Both the position numbers and the translations under genes were made by a program. 64,000 nucleotides of DNA, from positions 124,001 through 188,000 of the forward strand of contig CAVXNJ010000009.1 of NCBI GenBank assembly GCA_963763135.1. Reading direction: 5' to 3'. Origin of the DNA: JANMZO01 sp963763135. Lineage in GTDB: Bacteria > Actinomycetota > Acidimicrobiia > Acidimicrobiales > JANYDT01. Positions 52,235 to 60,523 of the stretch are shown here, one piece after another. Under the pieces are notes generated by a model, which had not been told where the DNA came from, made no database searches, and saw only the letters and a list, made by a program, of their open reading frames with translations. Positions within the stretch are counted from its first letter, which is position 1. Each line of letters begins with the position of its first letter.

Positions 52235-52327
52235 CGGAAATTTGCATGAACCGGCGACCACAATCCGGAGATTGCCGTACGATTGTTAAACCGTCACGCG
52301 CCAATTTGGTAGGGGCGAAGAGTCGAA

Positions 52328-53104
52328 GTGACTGGAGACTCGATGCCTGACCAGAGAATGCTCGCCAAGACGCTCGTGGAACTGGCTGACACGCTCGTCA
52401 GCGATTTTGATGTTGTCGAGTTGTTCACGATTCTCGCTGACCGTTGTGTGGAGATCCTCGACGTTGACGCGGCCGGACTCATGCTCGCCGACTCAAACGG
52501 CAACCTCCGGGTCATGGCGTCTTCGAGTGACGCAATGCGCCTGTTGGAGCTCTTCGAGTTGCAGGTGCAAGAGGGTCCGTGCCTTGATTGCTATCAGAGC
52601 GGCTTGCCGGTGGTGAACCACGATCTCATGACGGTGAATGGTCGGTGGCCCCGTTTCGCCGCCGAAGCTGTACTGGCTGGTTTCCACTCGGCGCACGCTC
52701 TCCCGATGCGGTTGCGCGGCACCGTGATCGGCGCCTTGAATTTGTTTCACGAAACGACGGGTCAGATGCGACCCGCAGATGTCGAAGCAGCGCAGGCGTT
52801 CGCCGACGTGGCGACCATCGCCATTCTCCAGCACCGTGCCGCTCTTGAAATGCAACACGTGAATTCGCAGCTGAACGAAGCGCTTACCAGTCGAATCACC
52901 GTTGAACAGGCCAAGGGGATGGTGGCTCAGCGCCAAGGCCTCAATATGGAAGAGGCGTTCCTGGCATTGCGTACCCACGCCCGCAACCACAACTTGCGCC
53001 TCTTGGATCTAGCGCAAAGGTTCATCACCGCTGACCCCTCGGGGCCGGGCATTGTGATCGACAGCCCCACGTCGGCAACATCGCGCCGCCGGGAAACCCC
53101 ATGA
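52328..53104 (+). CDS. GAF-ANTAR regulator, second copy
   Basis: The 258-residue protein has a GAF domain (about 20-175; VQEGPCLDCYQSG, LPMRLRGTVIGALNLFHE) and an ANTAR domain (about 185-240; TVEQAKGMVAQRQGLNMEEA, LRTHARNHNLRLLDLAQ). It starts at GTG 52328, with ATG 52343 as an alternative. The two copies differ widely in sequence, so they are not a recent duplication. No antitermination leader is obvious in the window. Confidence 0.88.
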   Translation: MTGDSMPDQRMLAKTLVELADTLVSDFDVVELFTILADRCVEILDVDAAGLMLADSNGNLRVMASSSDAMRLLELFELQVQEGPCLDCYQSGLPVVNHDLMTVNGRWPRFAAEAVLAGFHSAHALPMRLRGTVIGALNLFHETTGQMRPADVEAAQAFADVATIAILQHRAALEMQHVNSQLNEALTSRITVEQAKGMVAQRQGLNMEEAFLALRTHARNHNLRLLDLAQRFITADPSGPGIVIDSPTSATSRRRETP

Positions 53105-53188
53105 GGATTTCGACGAGGGTGTCTCACGGAACTCGGTGCCTTCGGTCGCGCGAAGCGGCGGACTGAGCGACCGTTCGTTGCCCTCCCG

Positions 53189-53740
53189 CTAGCTTTGGCT
53201 TTCGGCACGCAGTTCATCATTCGTCCGCCCGGTCTTTACCGAGCGGGGATAATCCTCCGCATCCCACCCTTCCTCCGAAGCGTGGTCACGTTTGCGAAAC
53301 AGCAGCCACTGCTCCTTCGACTCCTTCGACGGACCACCCCGCCACCCGGACGTGCGGACGAGCATGAAGGGGCCCGACAGCTTTGATCCGTGAAGTTCGA
53401 CGTGCAGTTCGCCCGCCCGCACCGCTTCGACCGGGTCCTCACCCGGCCCGGGCTCCCAGGTACCCCAGTCCCAGACGGTCACGTCGCCGGCTCCGTAGTT
53501 TCCAGTAGGGAGCACACCTTCGAAGTCGAAGTACTCGAGCGAGTGATCTTCGACGCGCACGGCGAGTCGACGTACCGAAGCGTCCATCGACGGACCTTTC
53601 GGCACGGCCCAACTCGCAAGTACTCCGCTCATCTCCAGCCGGAAGTCGTAGTGGAGCCTCCGCGCTCGATGACGCTGTACGACAAATCGGCGTCCTTCGG
53701 CCGGAGGCGCCTCGGTTGAACCCTCTCGATGTTCTGGCAC
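53189..53740 (-). CDS. Stand-alone LigD-type 3'-phosphoesterase domain
   Basis: The 183-residue product consists only of the 3'-phosphoesterase (polymerase-ligase N-terminal) domain, with RFVVQRHRARRLHYDFRLE, SWAVPKGPSMD, RVEDHSLEYFDFEG and the C-terminal QWLLFRKRD. In LigD this domain trims 3'-phosphates and ribonucleotides during non-homologous end joining. No Ku, ligase or polymerase domain is encoded in the window; such solo versions occur in other bacteria and archaea. Confidence 0.88.
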   Translation of the reverse strand: MPEHREGSTEAPPAEGRRFVVQRHRARRLHYDFRLEMSGVLASWAVPKGPSMDASVRRLAVRVEDHSLEYFDFEGVLPTGNYGAGDVTVWDWGTWEPGPGEDPVEAVRAGELHVELHGSKLSGPFMLVRTSGWRGGPSKESKEQWLLFRKRDHASEEGWDAEDYPRSVKTGRTNDELRAESQS

Positions 53741-53820
53741 GACACCTTCTAGCCCAAATGTGAGGGGAACGACAGAGGTTCACACGAAATTGAGGCGGGT
53801 CCTGACCCTCGGTCCGTCTA

Positions 53821-53860
53821 CGTCGTCCCTGAATCTTCTACGGTCGTCCCTGAACCTCCT
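53821..53860. repeat. 20-bp imperfect tandem duplication
   Basis: CGTCGTCCCTGAATCTTCTA and CGGTCGTCCCTGAACCTCCT lie in tandem, just beyond the stop codon of the minus-strand acidic peptide gene. Confidence 0.6.
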
Positions 53861-53875
53861 GCGGGAGGCTCACCT

Positions 53876-54046
53876 TCACTCCGGTTCTTGTTCCGGTTCT
53901 TCGTCATATGGTTCATCGCGTCCGTCGGTGTGGCCGGAGCCGTCCTTGCGTCCGGCTCCTGGCGGACTCGAGTTTTCCTGATCACGGTCGTACTCCGACT
54001 GTCCGTCGGTGCTTGCGTCGGTGGTTGGTTGTTCGGATGAACTCAT
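53876..54046 (-). CDS. Small acidic peptide downstream of the ferritin-like gene
   Basis: The 56-residue product (MSSSEQPTTDASTDG to EEPEQEPE) is highly acidic and low in complexity, with no hydrophobic core. Reverse-strand GAGGACACC just before the ATG at 54046 gives a plausible ribosome-binding site. It is 82 bases downstream of the ferritin-like gene in the same direction and may share its SigB-like promoter. It resembles the acidic peptide at 10367 in composition only. Confidence 0.5.
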   Translation of the reverse strand: MSSSEQPTTDASTDGQSEYDRDQENSSPPGAGRKDGSGHTDGRDEPYDEEPEQEPE

Positions 54047-54066
54047 GGTGTCCTCTTCGGTCCAGC

Positions 54067-54117
54067 GATGGTGCAGACGTGACGATGATGCATACGTGAC
54101 GATGGTGCAGACGTGAC
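54067..54117. repeat. 17-bp tandem repeat, three copies
   Basis: GATGGTGCAGACGTGAC occurs perfectly at 54067 and 54101 and with two changes at 54084, all in direct succession between the ferritin-like and acidic peptide genes. Confidence 0.92.
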
Positions 54118-54128
54118 GCGGTGGACGG

Positions 54129-54665
54129 TCAGGCCTTTTCGTGGGCGCCGAGGAGACTGAGCATGTCATCCGCGTGCTCTTCTTCAACGGCCAGGATCTG
54201 CTCGATGAGCATCCGAGTGGTGGGATCGTCTTCACCCAACCAGCGAGCAATTGCGGTGTACACCTCGATGGCGATTCGCTCGGCGACCAGGTCCTCGCGC
54301 AGAAGATCGACGAGAGACGATCCGTTCTCGTAACTCGAATGCGAACGGTCCGCGATCCCGACCGGATCGAAATTCGGCTCCCCCTGGAGTTGCACAATGC
54401 GGGCCGCGATCCTGTCGGCGTGGTCCTGTTCTTCTTCGGCATGTTCCAGAAATTCTTCAGCGACTGACTTTGCCGCAAGACCGGTTGCCCGGAAATGATG
54501 CGATCGGTAGCGAAGAACGCAAACCAATTCGGTGGCGAGTGCTTCGTTGAGAACTTCAATGACCCGTTCCCGATCCGCTCCATATGCATCGGTGATGGGT
54601 CCTTGGTCCAGGTTCTTCTGGGCTCGATCCCGAATCGCTGCTATGTCAAGGGCAAATTGTTTCAT
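54129..54665 (-). CDS. Ferritin-like (bacterioferritin/Dps-like) protein
   Basis: The 178-residue four-helix protein carries the di-iron pattern of the ferritin superfamily: EALATELVCVLRYRSHHF, EEFLEHAEEEQDHADRI, DLVAERIAIEVYTAI and LAVEEEHADDMLSL. It probably stores or detoxifies iron under oxidative stress. I chose ATG 54665, which lies eight bases after a SigB-like -10 box, so translation may be leaderless; a start at 54701 would lie upstream of that promoter. Confidence 0.87.
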   Translation of the reverse strand: MKQFALDIAAIRDRAQKNLDQGPITDAYGADRERVIEVLNEALATELVCVLRYRSHHFRATGLAAKSVAEEFLEHAEEEQDHADRIAARIVQLQGEPNFDPVGIADRSHSSYENGSSLVDLLREDLVAERIAIEVYTAIARWLGEDDPTTRMLIEQILAVEEEHADDMLSLLGAHEKA

Positions 54666-54673
54666 GCGGGTTG

Positions 54674-54699
54674 CTACCCGCGTGGAAGCCCAACGAAAC
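54674..54699 (-). promoter_or_regulatory. SigB-like promoter for the ferritin-like gene
   Basis: On the minus strand GTTTCG (54694-54699), 14 bases, GGGTAG (54674-54679), ending eight bases before the ATG at 54665. Confidence 0.65.
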
Positions 54700-54722
54700 A
54701 TGTCACGGATAGAGTCTCAAGC

Positions 54723-55625
54723 ATGACGGATTTCGCAGCAGGGCGCCGGATGCTTCCGGTAATCGTCGGCACGCTTCTCAGCATCACGCTGATTCTCAGC
54801 GCATGCGGCAGTTCCAATAACGGCGCCTCCGCTGACACGAGTGCTACGGGAACCGAAGCGGAGGGAGCGTCAAGCGACACCGTCGCAGCCGACGTCAACG
54901 ACGCGATCGGGACGATGCTCGAAGTGGTCACCGGATCTCGTGGCGAAAAGGAGGATGCACCGGGAAAGATTCGGTTCATGAATCTGTTGGCGAAAGACGG
55001 TGCGGGCGTTGACATCGACGTGTACTGGGGCCTGCCCGATGAGGGTGAAAAGGCGGTCACTCTGGCATCGGGCGCCACGAGTGAGTACCTCTCCCTCCGC
55101 AAAGTCAAAGGGTTCGAAGACGCGCCGTACAGCGTGACTCGCTCGGGCACGAAGGAGATTCTGTGGCAATGGGATCGCTTGACCCCGGCGGAAGGTTTGC
55201 AGCGGCTGGCGATCTTCTCGTTCAACGATGGTTCCTTTTCGGAGCAGCCGATCGAGGAGTCCTCGAGCGCGAAGAACTTCGACGGCAAACCCCAATTCGA
55301 ACAACCAACCGCTGGCAACGTGGCGATCAGGTGGATCGTGTCGGGCGATGCGCTTGACGACGGCGAGAATTTGCTCGCGGCGGCGACCGGTGGCAAGTGC
55401 TTCACGAACGGGTCGGGCCTAGCCGGGCCCGACGGAAATCAGATCGACGCCAGTACCGCTCAGGTTCCGGCCGGTGCCGAAGTGGCTCTCTACGCCTTCG
55501 GCGACTGCGGGGGCGTCGCGAAATCGAACAGCGTGAAGCTTCCCGCCGGTGGACGCGCTCTGCTGATTGCGTTCCTGGATCCGACGGGGAAGCACACGTT
55601 GACCGTCCTTCCGGTTGAGGGCTGA
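54723..55625 (+). CDS. Lipoprotein of unknown function
   Basis: The 300-residue product has a lipoprotein signal: a hydrophobic stretch (LPVIVGTLLSITLIL) and the lipobox LSAC with Cys at about residue 30, then a Ser/Thr/Ala-rich linker and a beta-rich domain (IRFMNLLAKDGAGVDIDVYW, SEYLSLRKVKGF, a late GGKCFTNGSG and YAFGDCGGV that may form a disulfide). The fold brings DUF4397-like proteins to mind, but I am not certain. It is divergent from the ferritin-like gene. Confidence 0.75.
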   Translation: MTDFAAGRRMLPVIVGTLLSITLILSACGSSNNGASADTSATGTEAEGASSDTVAADVNDAIGTMLEVVTGSRGEKEDAPGKIRFMNLLAKDGAGVDIDVYWGLPDEGEKAVTLASGATSEYLSLRKVKGFEDAPYSVTRSGTKEILWQWDRLTPAEGLQRLAIFSFNDGSFSEQPIEESSSAKNFDGKPQFEQPTAGNVAIRWIVSGDALDDGENLLAAATGGKCFTNGSGLAGPDGNQIDASTAQVPAGAEVALYAFGDCGGVAKSNSVKLPAGGRALLIAFLDPTGKHTLTVLPVEG

Positions 55626-55648
55626 ACTACGCCGATCTTCGGATCTCG

Positions 55649-56125
55649 TCAGCGTTGGTCCGGTTGCCCTTCGACGAACGTCGCCAGATTCGCGAGCGAT
55701 GATGCAAGGCCGATTGCGTGGTCCTGAGCGGAGATGCCGTCGGGAACGCCTTCCGCGATGATCTCGACGCGGGTCCCACCGTCTGACGCGACCACGTTCC
55801 AACTCATTGTCATGGTGCCGGCGAACGACGGATCCTCGGAGACAAAATCGACCTCCTGGGTGACCCTTACATTCGGAACGATGTCGATAAACCGGGCTTC
55901 GACGATGTCGGTGTCTGATGTGGTCTTCCCTGCAGACGTTGACGCTTCAGGATAGGTAAGGACCAGCCGGTAGGAGCCACCCGGCCGTGGATCGAATTGC
56001 TCGAAGCGAGCGGTCATTCCATCAGGAGGAAGCCAGATCGTAAGGGCCTTGGGGTCGACGAAGGCGGAGAAGATCTTTTCCAACGGAGCGTTGATCACTC
56101 TTGCGGCGGTGTCGGTACGCGGCAT
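55649..56125 (-). CDS. SRPBCC/AHSA1-like protein
   Basis: The 158-residue protein has the activator-of-Hsp90-homology-1-like pattern: ARVINAPLEKIFSAFVDPKA, ALTIWLPPDGMTARFEQFDP, GGSYRLVLTY, and the C-terminal ASSLANLATFVE. A ligand-binding or stress role is usual for the family; nothing here fixes it. It is convergent with the lipoprotein gene. Confidence 0.85.
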   Translation of the reverse strand: MPRTDTAARVINAPLEKIFSAFVDPKALTIWLPPDGMTARFEQFDPRPGGSYRLVLTYPEASTSAGKTTSDTDIVEARFIDIVPNVRVTQEVDFVSEDPSFAGTMTMSWNVVASDGGTRVEIIAEGVPDGISAQDHAIGLASSLANLATFVEGQPDQR

Positions 56126-56281
56126 TCACCAAGTGTACTTACGGGTGCGAATGGTGGGTGAGCCAGCAATCGTGTCAACGATCTCAATTCGACAGGCGTC
56201 ACCCGAGTTTCCCTGCACCGTGTGGGTGCCCGGTCTTCGGGCGACTGAGCGGCGGGTGTGCGGCACATGTAACTTGTCGCA

Positions 56282-57394
56282 ATGAGCGAGTTTTCCGGCC
56301 TCGGCCTCCACCTCGGCAACCTTTCCCGCGTCTCATCGGCCAAGTCCCGTTCCATCAGCCCCGAGAATTTCACCGGAGGCAAGGGCGAGGGCGGGATGTC
56401 GATCGACGGACCCGCCGCCCATGCCGCACGTGGGCTGGGGCAGGGTTGGAAGATATCTCCGTACGTCATCATCGAGCCGGGTGGCACATTCACGTTGGCT
56501 GACATCGAGGGAATGGGCGCGGTCCAACAGATTTGGATGACGACAAGCGGCGGAAAGTGGCGCCATACCATTTTGCGGGCGTACTGGGATGATCAGGAGG
56601 TGCCGTCGGTCGAGACCCCACTCGGCGACTTCTTCGCGAACGGCTGGGAGCGATTCGCCCAGGTTTCATCGCTCGCTGTATGCGTGAATCCGGGTCGGGC
56701 GTTCAACTGCTATTGGGAGATGCCGTTTCGGAAGCGGGCCCGGTTTACCCTGACGAACCTGAGCGACGAGCGCCTCGTTGTGTACTACCAGATCAACTAC
56801 ACGCTCACGGATGTGCCCGAAGACTGTGCCTACTTCCATGCGCAGTTCCGCCGGACGAATCCGCTGCCGTACAAGAGTGTTCATACGCTCCTTGACGGTG
56901 TGGTGGGTCGAGGTCACTACGTCGGCACCTACATGGCCTGGGGCGTGAACAACGCGGGCTGGTGGGGCGAAGGTGAAATCAAGTTCTTCATGGATGGCGA
57001 CGCTGAGTTCCCGACAATCTGCGGAACCGGTACCGAGGACTACTTCTGTGGTGCCTACGACTTTGACATCGGCGTGGTCGAGCGCGACCATCCCGGTGGG
57101 AACGCCTACGTGGAATTCACCACGCCCTACGCCGGCCTTCCTCAGGTGCTTCGGCCCGATGGCACATACCGTTCGCAGCAACGCTTCGGCATGTACCGAT
57201 GGCACATCATGGATCCGATCCGGTTCGAAACCGATCTGCGGGTCACGATACAAGCGCTCGGCTGGCGGACCCACAAGGATCGCCAGTACCTGCCACTGCA
57301 GGACGACATAGCGTCGGTCGCGTACTGGTACCAGACGCTGCCAACCGTGCCATTTCCGAGCCTGCCCGACCGTGACTATCTCGAGGTCATCTAG
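56282..57394 (+). CDS. DUF2961 / GH172 glycoside hydrolase-like protein
   Basis: The 370-residue protein matches DUF2961, now family GH172: SSAKSRSISPENFTGGKGEG near the start, ADIEGMGAVQQIWM, the conserved GTGTEDYFCGAYDF with the presumed catalytic Glu, and RFGMYRWHIMDPIRFETDL. Characterised members act on difructose dianhydride or D-arabinofuranosides such as mycobacterial arabinan. There is no signal peptide. The substrate here is unknown. Confidence 0.85.
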   Translation: MSEFSGLGLHLGNLSRVSSAKSRSISPENFTGGKGEGGMSIDGPAAHAARGLGQGWKISPYVIIEPGGTFTLADIEGMGAVQQIWMTTSGGKWRHTILRAYWDDQEVPSVETPLGDFFANGWERFAQVSSLAVCVNPGRAFNCYWEMPFRKRARFTLTNLSDERLVVYYQINYTLTDVPEDCAYFHAQFRRTNPLPYKSVHTLLDGVVGRGHYVGTYMAWGVNNAGWWGEGEIKFFMDGDAEFPTICGTGTEDYFCGAYDFDIGVVERDHPGGNAYVEFTTPYAGLPQVLRPDGTYRSQQRFGMYRWHIMDPIRFETDLRVTIQALGWRTHKDRQYLPLQDDIASVAYWYQTLPTVPFPSLPDRDYLEVI

Positions 57395-57421
57395 CCAACC
57401 AGCCTGGAGCTTCCCGATCGA

Positions 57422-58333
57422 TCATCTCTTTGGTCGTGGTTTTCGAAGCCGCTTCTCAAACCACACGTGCGCATAGGGGTTGTCGTTGTAGCGCCCGATG
57501 TGGGTGTACCCGGAGCGCTCGTAGAGCGCGATGGCCTCGACGAGCACTTTGTTGGTGTCGAGACGCACGCGCTTGTACCCGAGCGCCCGTGCCGTTTCTT
57601 CGAGGTGTTTTAGGAGTCTCGGCGCAATCCCGAGGCCACGCCACTGGTCATTGACCCACATGCGTTTGATCTCTGCAGTCGTCGACGAAAGTTTGACCAA
57701 GCCGCCACAGGCGACGGGGGCCGAATCGCTGTACGCGACGACGAAGGCCCCGCCCGGTGGGCTGAGCGCGGGAGCATCGGCGGTAAGTGTGTCGCCTGGT
57801 TCGAAACCATGTTCGAATCGTTCATTGAGTTCGGCGAAATAGCTCATCAGACACTCACGTGCGTGCGGTGAGGTGGGCGCGATAACGGTGAAGGTGATCG
57901 TGGCCGCCGCCATCAGTCGAGTGACGGTTGCCAGAGATGCTTCGAGTTCGTCCTTTTGTCGTTGTGTCAGAACCTCGACGATGTTCGCCGCGAGCCGATC
58001 CGATTTGGCGTCGAGTTCAGCCCATGCTTTCCGTCCCTTTGCAGTCAGGGTTGCGGTCCGTCGACGCCCATCGACGCGATTGCGCTCCAGCCGGAGCAGC
58101 CCGTCGTCCTCCAGCGTCCGAAGGAGGCGGCTCAAGTAGCCCGAGTCGAGTGCGAGCCCGGAGCGAAGGTCCTGGACGGCGATCGGACCTGCCCCCAGCT
58201 CGTAGAGCACGCGTGACGGGCCGAGTGGGCGTCCGGTCCCGAGGAACGAGTCGTCGAGCACGCCGATCCGTTTCGTGAAGGCGCGATTGAATGCCCGAAG
58301 CGTGTCGGCACACGGATCCCGATCGGTTCTCAC
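57422..58333 (-). CDS. MarR-family regulator fused to a GNAT acetyltransferase
   Basis: The 303-residue protein has an N-terminal winged-helix MarR domain (about 10-140; DSGYLSRLLRTLEDDGLLRL, RVDGRRRTATLTAKGR) and a C-terminal GNAT domain (about 150-300; IKRMWVNDQWRGLGIAPRLL with the acetyl-CoA-binding RGLGIA loop, ALYERSGYTHIG). This two-domain form is widespread in actinobacteria. Substrate and targets are unknown. The start is GTG 58333, overlapping the 5' region of the divergent isochorismatase gene. Confidence 0.88.
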   Translation of the reverse strand: MRTDRDPCADTLRAFNRAFTKRIGVLDDSFLGTGRPLGPSRVLYELGAGPIAVQDLRSGLALDSGYLSRLLRTLEDDGLLRLERNRVDGRRRTATLTAKGRKAWAELDAKSDRLAANIVEVLTQRQKDELEASLATVTRLMAAATITFTVIAPTSPHARECLMSYFAELNERFEHGFEPGDTLTADAPALSPPGGAFVVAYSDSAPVACGGLVKLSSTTAEIKRMWVNDQWRGLGIAPRLLKHLEETARALGYKRVRLDTNKVLVEAIALYERSGYTHIGRYNDNPYAHVWFEKRLRKPRPKR

Positions 58334-58382
58334 AATGCCTGACTTTAGTCAGATAATGTCGAAATGGCGAGGCCGACGGTAT

Positions 58383-59096
58383 ATGACAGGATCGGTCCGT
58401 GGATTCCGATTCGACCAGACCAGGCTCGCTGTTCCATTTCGCTCCGGCGGTCGCGAGGTGAAGGAACCCGCGTGGCGTCGCTACGCGTTGGTGCTGGTTG
58501 ACTTTCAAGTCGACTTCTGGCCCGAGAGCGTTCAAACAACGGCACCGGAACTCCCGGACCGCGTCACCGATCTGCTCGAGTACGCCCGAAGCTCCGGTCT
58601 TCAGGTGGTCCACGTCCGGGCGAGTTTCGACGCGGACGGACGAAATTGGATGGCTCGCTACCGGCTCCGGGGTCGCATCCCATGCGTTGAGGGGACACGT
58701 GGCGCCGAGACCCTTTCATTTGCCGCCGATGTTTCCGGCGAACCCGTCGTGATCAAGCACTCGTTCGACGCGTTCCTGAACACCGAACTCCATCGACTCC
58801 TGCAGCAGCTTGATGTGGATGGTCTGTTGATCGGCGGGCTCGTCACATCGACGTGCGTTCTCTTCACCGCCGCGACGGCCACACAACTCGGCTATCTCGT
58901 AACGGTGCTCAGTGACTGCTGTTCAGATTTCGAAGACGCCCATTCCGCAACCTTGGCCGCGTACCCGTTCGTGTTTGACATCGCCCTCTCGACGGAGATC
59001 GTCGAACGTCGAGAAGAATGGAACGTGCAACTGAACGTGATGCATCCGGGCGAAGTTGAAGACGAGATCAGGATCATTCAGGACAACAACAGGTAG
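58383..59096 (+). CDS. Isochorismatase-family cysteine hydrolase
   Basis: The product has the isochorismatase/nicotinamidase fold: ALVLVDFQVDFWPE with the catalytic Asp, the Lys in VIKHSFDAF, and the nucleophile Cys in GGLVTSTCVLFTAATA. I use the ATG at 58383 (237 residues); a GTG at 58458 would start closer to the domain. Families with this fold hydrolyse amides such as nicotinamide, ureidoacrylate or N-carbamoyl compounds; I cannot specify which. Confidence 0.83.
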   Translation: MTGSVRGFRFDQTRLAVPFRSGGREVKEPAWRRYALVLVDFQVDFWPESVQTTAPELPDRVTDLLEYARSSGLQVVHVRASFDADGRNWMARYRLRGRIPCVEGTRGAETLSFAADVSGEPVVIKHSFDAFLNTELHRLLQQLDVDGLLIGGLVTSTCVLFTAATATQLGYLVTVLSDCCSDFEDAHSATLAAYPFVFDIALSTEIVERREEWNVQLNVMHPGEVEDEIRIIQDNNR

Positions 59097-59154
59097 TGCT
59101 TGGCAGATTGTTTCCAACCTTTCGGACGTCGAGTGGGCTTTGGATCGAGGGGAG

Positions 59155-59171
59155 AAGTAAACCAACGTTTG
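59155..59171. promoter_or_regulatory. Putative operator of the double-TetR regulator (site 1)
   Basis: AAGTAAACCAACGTTTG contains the palindromic core AAAC-N4-GTTT, 136 bases before the double-TetR gene. The same outer sequence recurs at 60524-60540 before the thiolase operon, which suggests autoregulation. Confidence 0.55.
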
Positions 59172-59307
59172 GGACGAGTCGCAGTTCTTCTCTGCCGTGG
59201 CGCGTTCGCCTCGATCGGGGCGACTACGTTTCGTTTGTCATGCTGCGAGTGCTTCCAGATCGAATGGCTTTGTCGTCTCCCGTGGCTTCTTCCGCCGGTG
59301 ATGGTCG

Positions 59308-60483
59308 ATGACCTCAACGTGGGTTCGGCCGAGGGATCGAAAGGCGACGATCGTGGCGGCGGCCGCTGAGTTGTTCGCCGATCGCGGGTTTGCGACTGTC
59401 GGTATCGACGAGATCGGGGCTCGTGTCGGGGTAACCGGCCCCGCGATCTACCGGCACTTTCCCAATAAAGAGGCGCTTCTTGTAGCGGTGCTCGAACAGA
59501 TACTCGAGACGTTTGTCGAAGGAGTCGAAGACTCGATTCGCGTCTCGGGCGGTGACCTGAGATTGGTCCTCGAGACTGCCGTGGCTCACATCCTCGATCA
59601 CCCAGCGGAGTCGGCGACGTACCTTCGTGAACGGCGATCTCCCGTCGTTGGTGCTCCCGGTAGCCCGGTGCGTTCGGCTGAGCGTCGGATCCGACGCGGT
59701 TGGCTTGCGGTAGAACGGGGGATCCTTCCGGATCTCGACCCGCTTCGTGGTCGGCTGCGGCAGTACGCAATTGTCGGGGCGGTGGCCGCAGCGGCCCGGA
59801 ACCATCGAAACGTGCCGCGTCCCCGACTTGACGAATTGCTCGTTACTTCAGCAGTCGCGATGGCTGCCGCTCCGACAGTTCCCGGCTACCTCGAACCGAA
59901 GACACCGAAGCGAGCGAAACGATCGTGGCAACCTGCTCCCTCGAAGCGCGAGGAGATCCTGGCTGCCTCGCTGAAGCTGTTCCGCGAGCGGGGCGTGAAT
60001 GGGGTTGGGATCGACGAGATCGGCGCCGCGGCCGGTATATCGGGATCAACGATCTATCACTATTTTGAAAACAAGTCCGCGATTGTGCTCGACGCCTACG
60101 ATCGGGCGGGAGAGCGCGTCGCCGTCGGTGCCCACGACGCGCTGCGGGCGTCGACGTCGCCAGATGATGCGCTCGATCGCCTTGTGAGGTCCTACGTCGC
60201 GGTTGCGGCTGACAACGTGGATCTCATCGTGGTCACGTCGCGTGACGCGGACTGCCTGCCCGCATCGGAATTGCCGAGACTGTCGAGGCGGCGCCGCACG
60301 ATCCGCGATGGTTGGGCGTCGGCGCTTGGTCCGACTCGTCCCGAGCTCTCTGAACCGGAGGTACGCCTGCTGGTGCGAACCCTCTTTCCTCTGGTCAATC
60401 AAGCGGTGGAGGTAGCGCAGGGCCACGCCGGATTGCTCCCAGAGATCGTGGCCGTTGCGAGCGCTCATCTTCTTTCGAAATGA
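59308..60483 (+). CDS. Double TetR-family regulator
   Basis: The 391-residue protein contains two complete TetR units in tandem: the first helix-turn-helix at about 12-58 (FATVGIDEIGARVGVTGPAI, YRHFPNKEALL), the second at about 212-258 (VNGVGIDEIGAAAGISGSTI, YHYFENKSAIV), each with its own ligand-binding helices. Such fusions occur in mycobacteria and relatives, often next to lipid catabolism genes. It lies directly upstream of the thiolase operon, and matching palindromes precede both transcription units, so it probably represses itself and that operon until an acyl-CoA-type ligand binds. Confidence 0.9.
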   Translation: MTSTWVRPRDRKATIVAAAAELFADRGFATVGIDEIGARVGVTGPAIYRHFPNKEALLVAVLEQILETFVEGVEDSIRVSGGDLRLVLETAVAHILDHPAESATYLRERRSPVVGAPGSPVRSAERRIRRGWLAVERGILPDLDPLRGRLRQYAIVGAVAAAARNHRNVPRPRLDELLVTSAVAMAAAPTVPGYLEPKTPKRAKRSWQPAPSKREEILAASLKLFRERGVNGVGIDEIGAAAGISGSTIYHYFENKSAIVLDAYDRAGERVAVGAHDALRASTSPDDALDRLVRSYVAVAADNVDLIVVTSRDADCLPASELPRLSRRRRTIRDGWASALGPTRPELSEPEVRLLVRTLFPLVNQAVEVAQGHAGLLPEIVAVASAHLLSK

Positions 60484-60523
60484 TCGGTGGCGCGTTTCAA
60501 AGCTGAATCTCGTTCGACGAACG

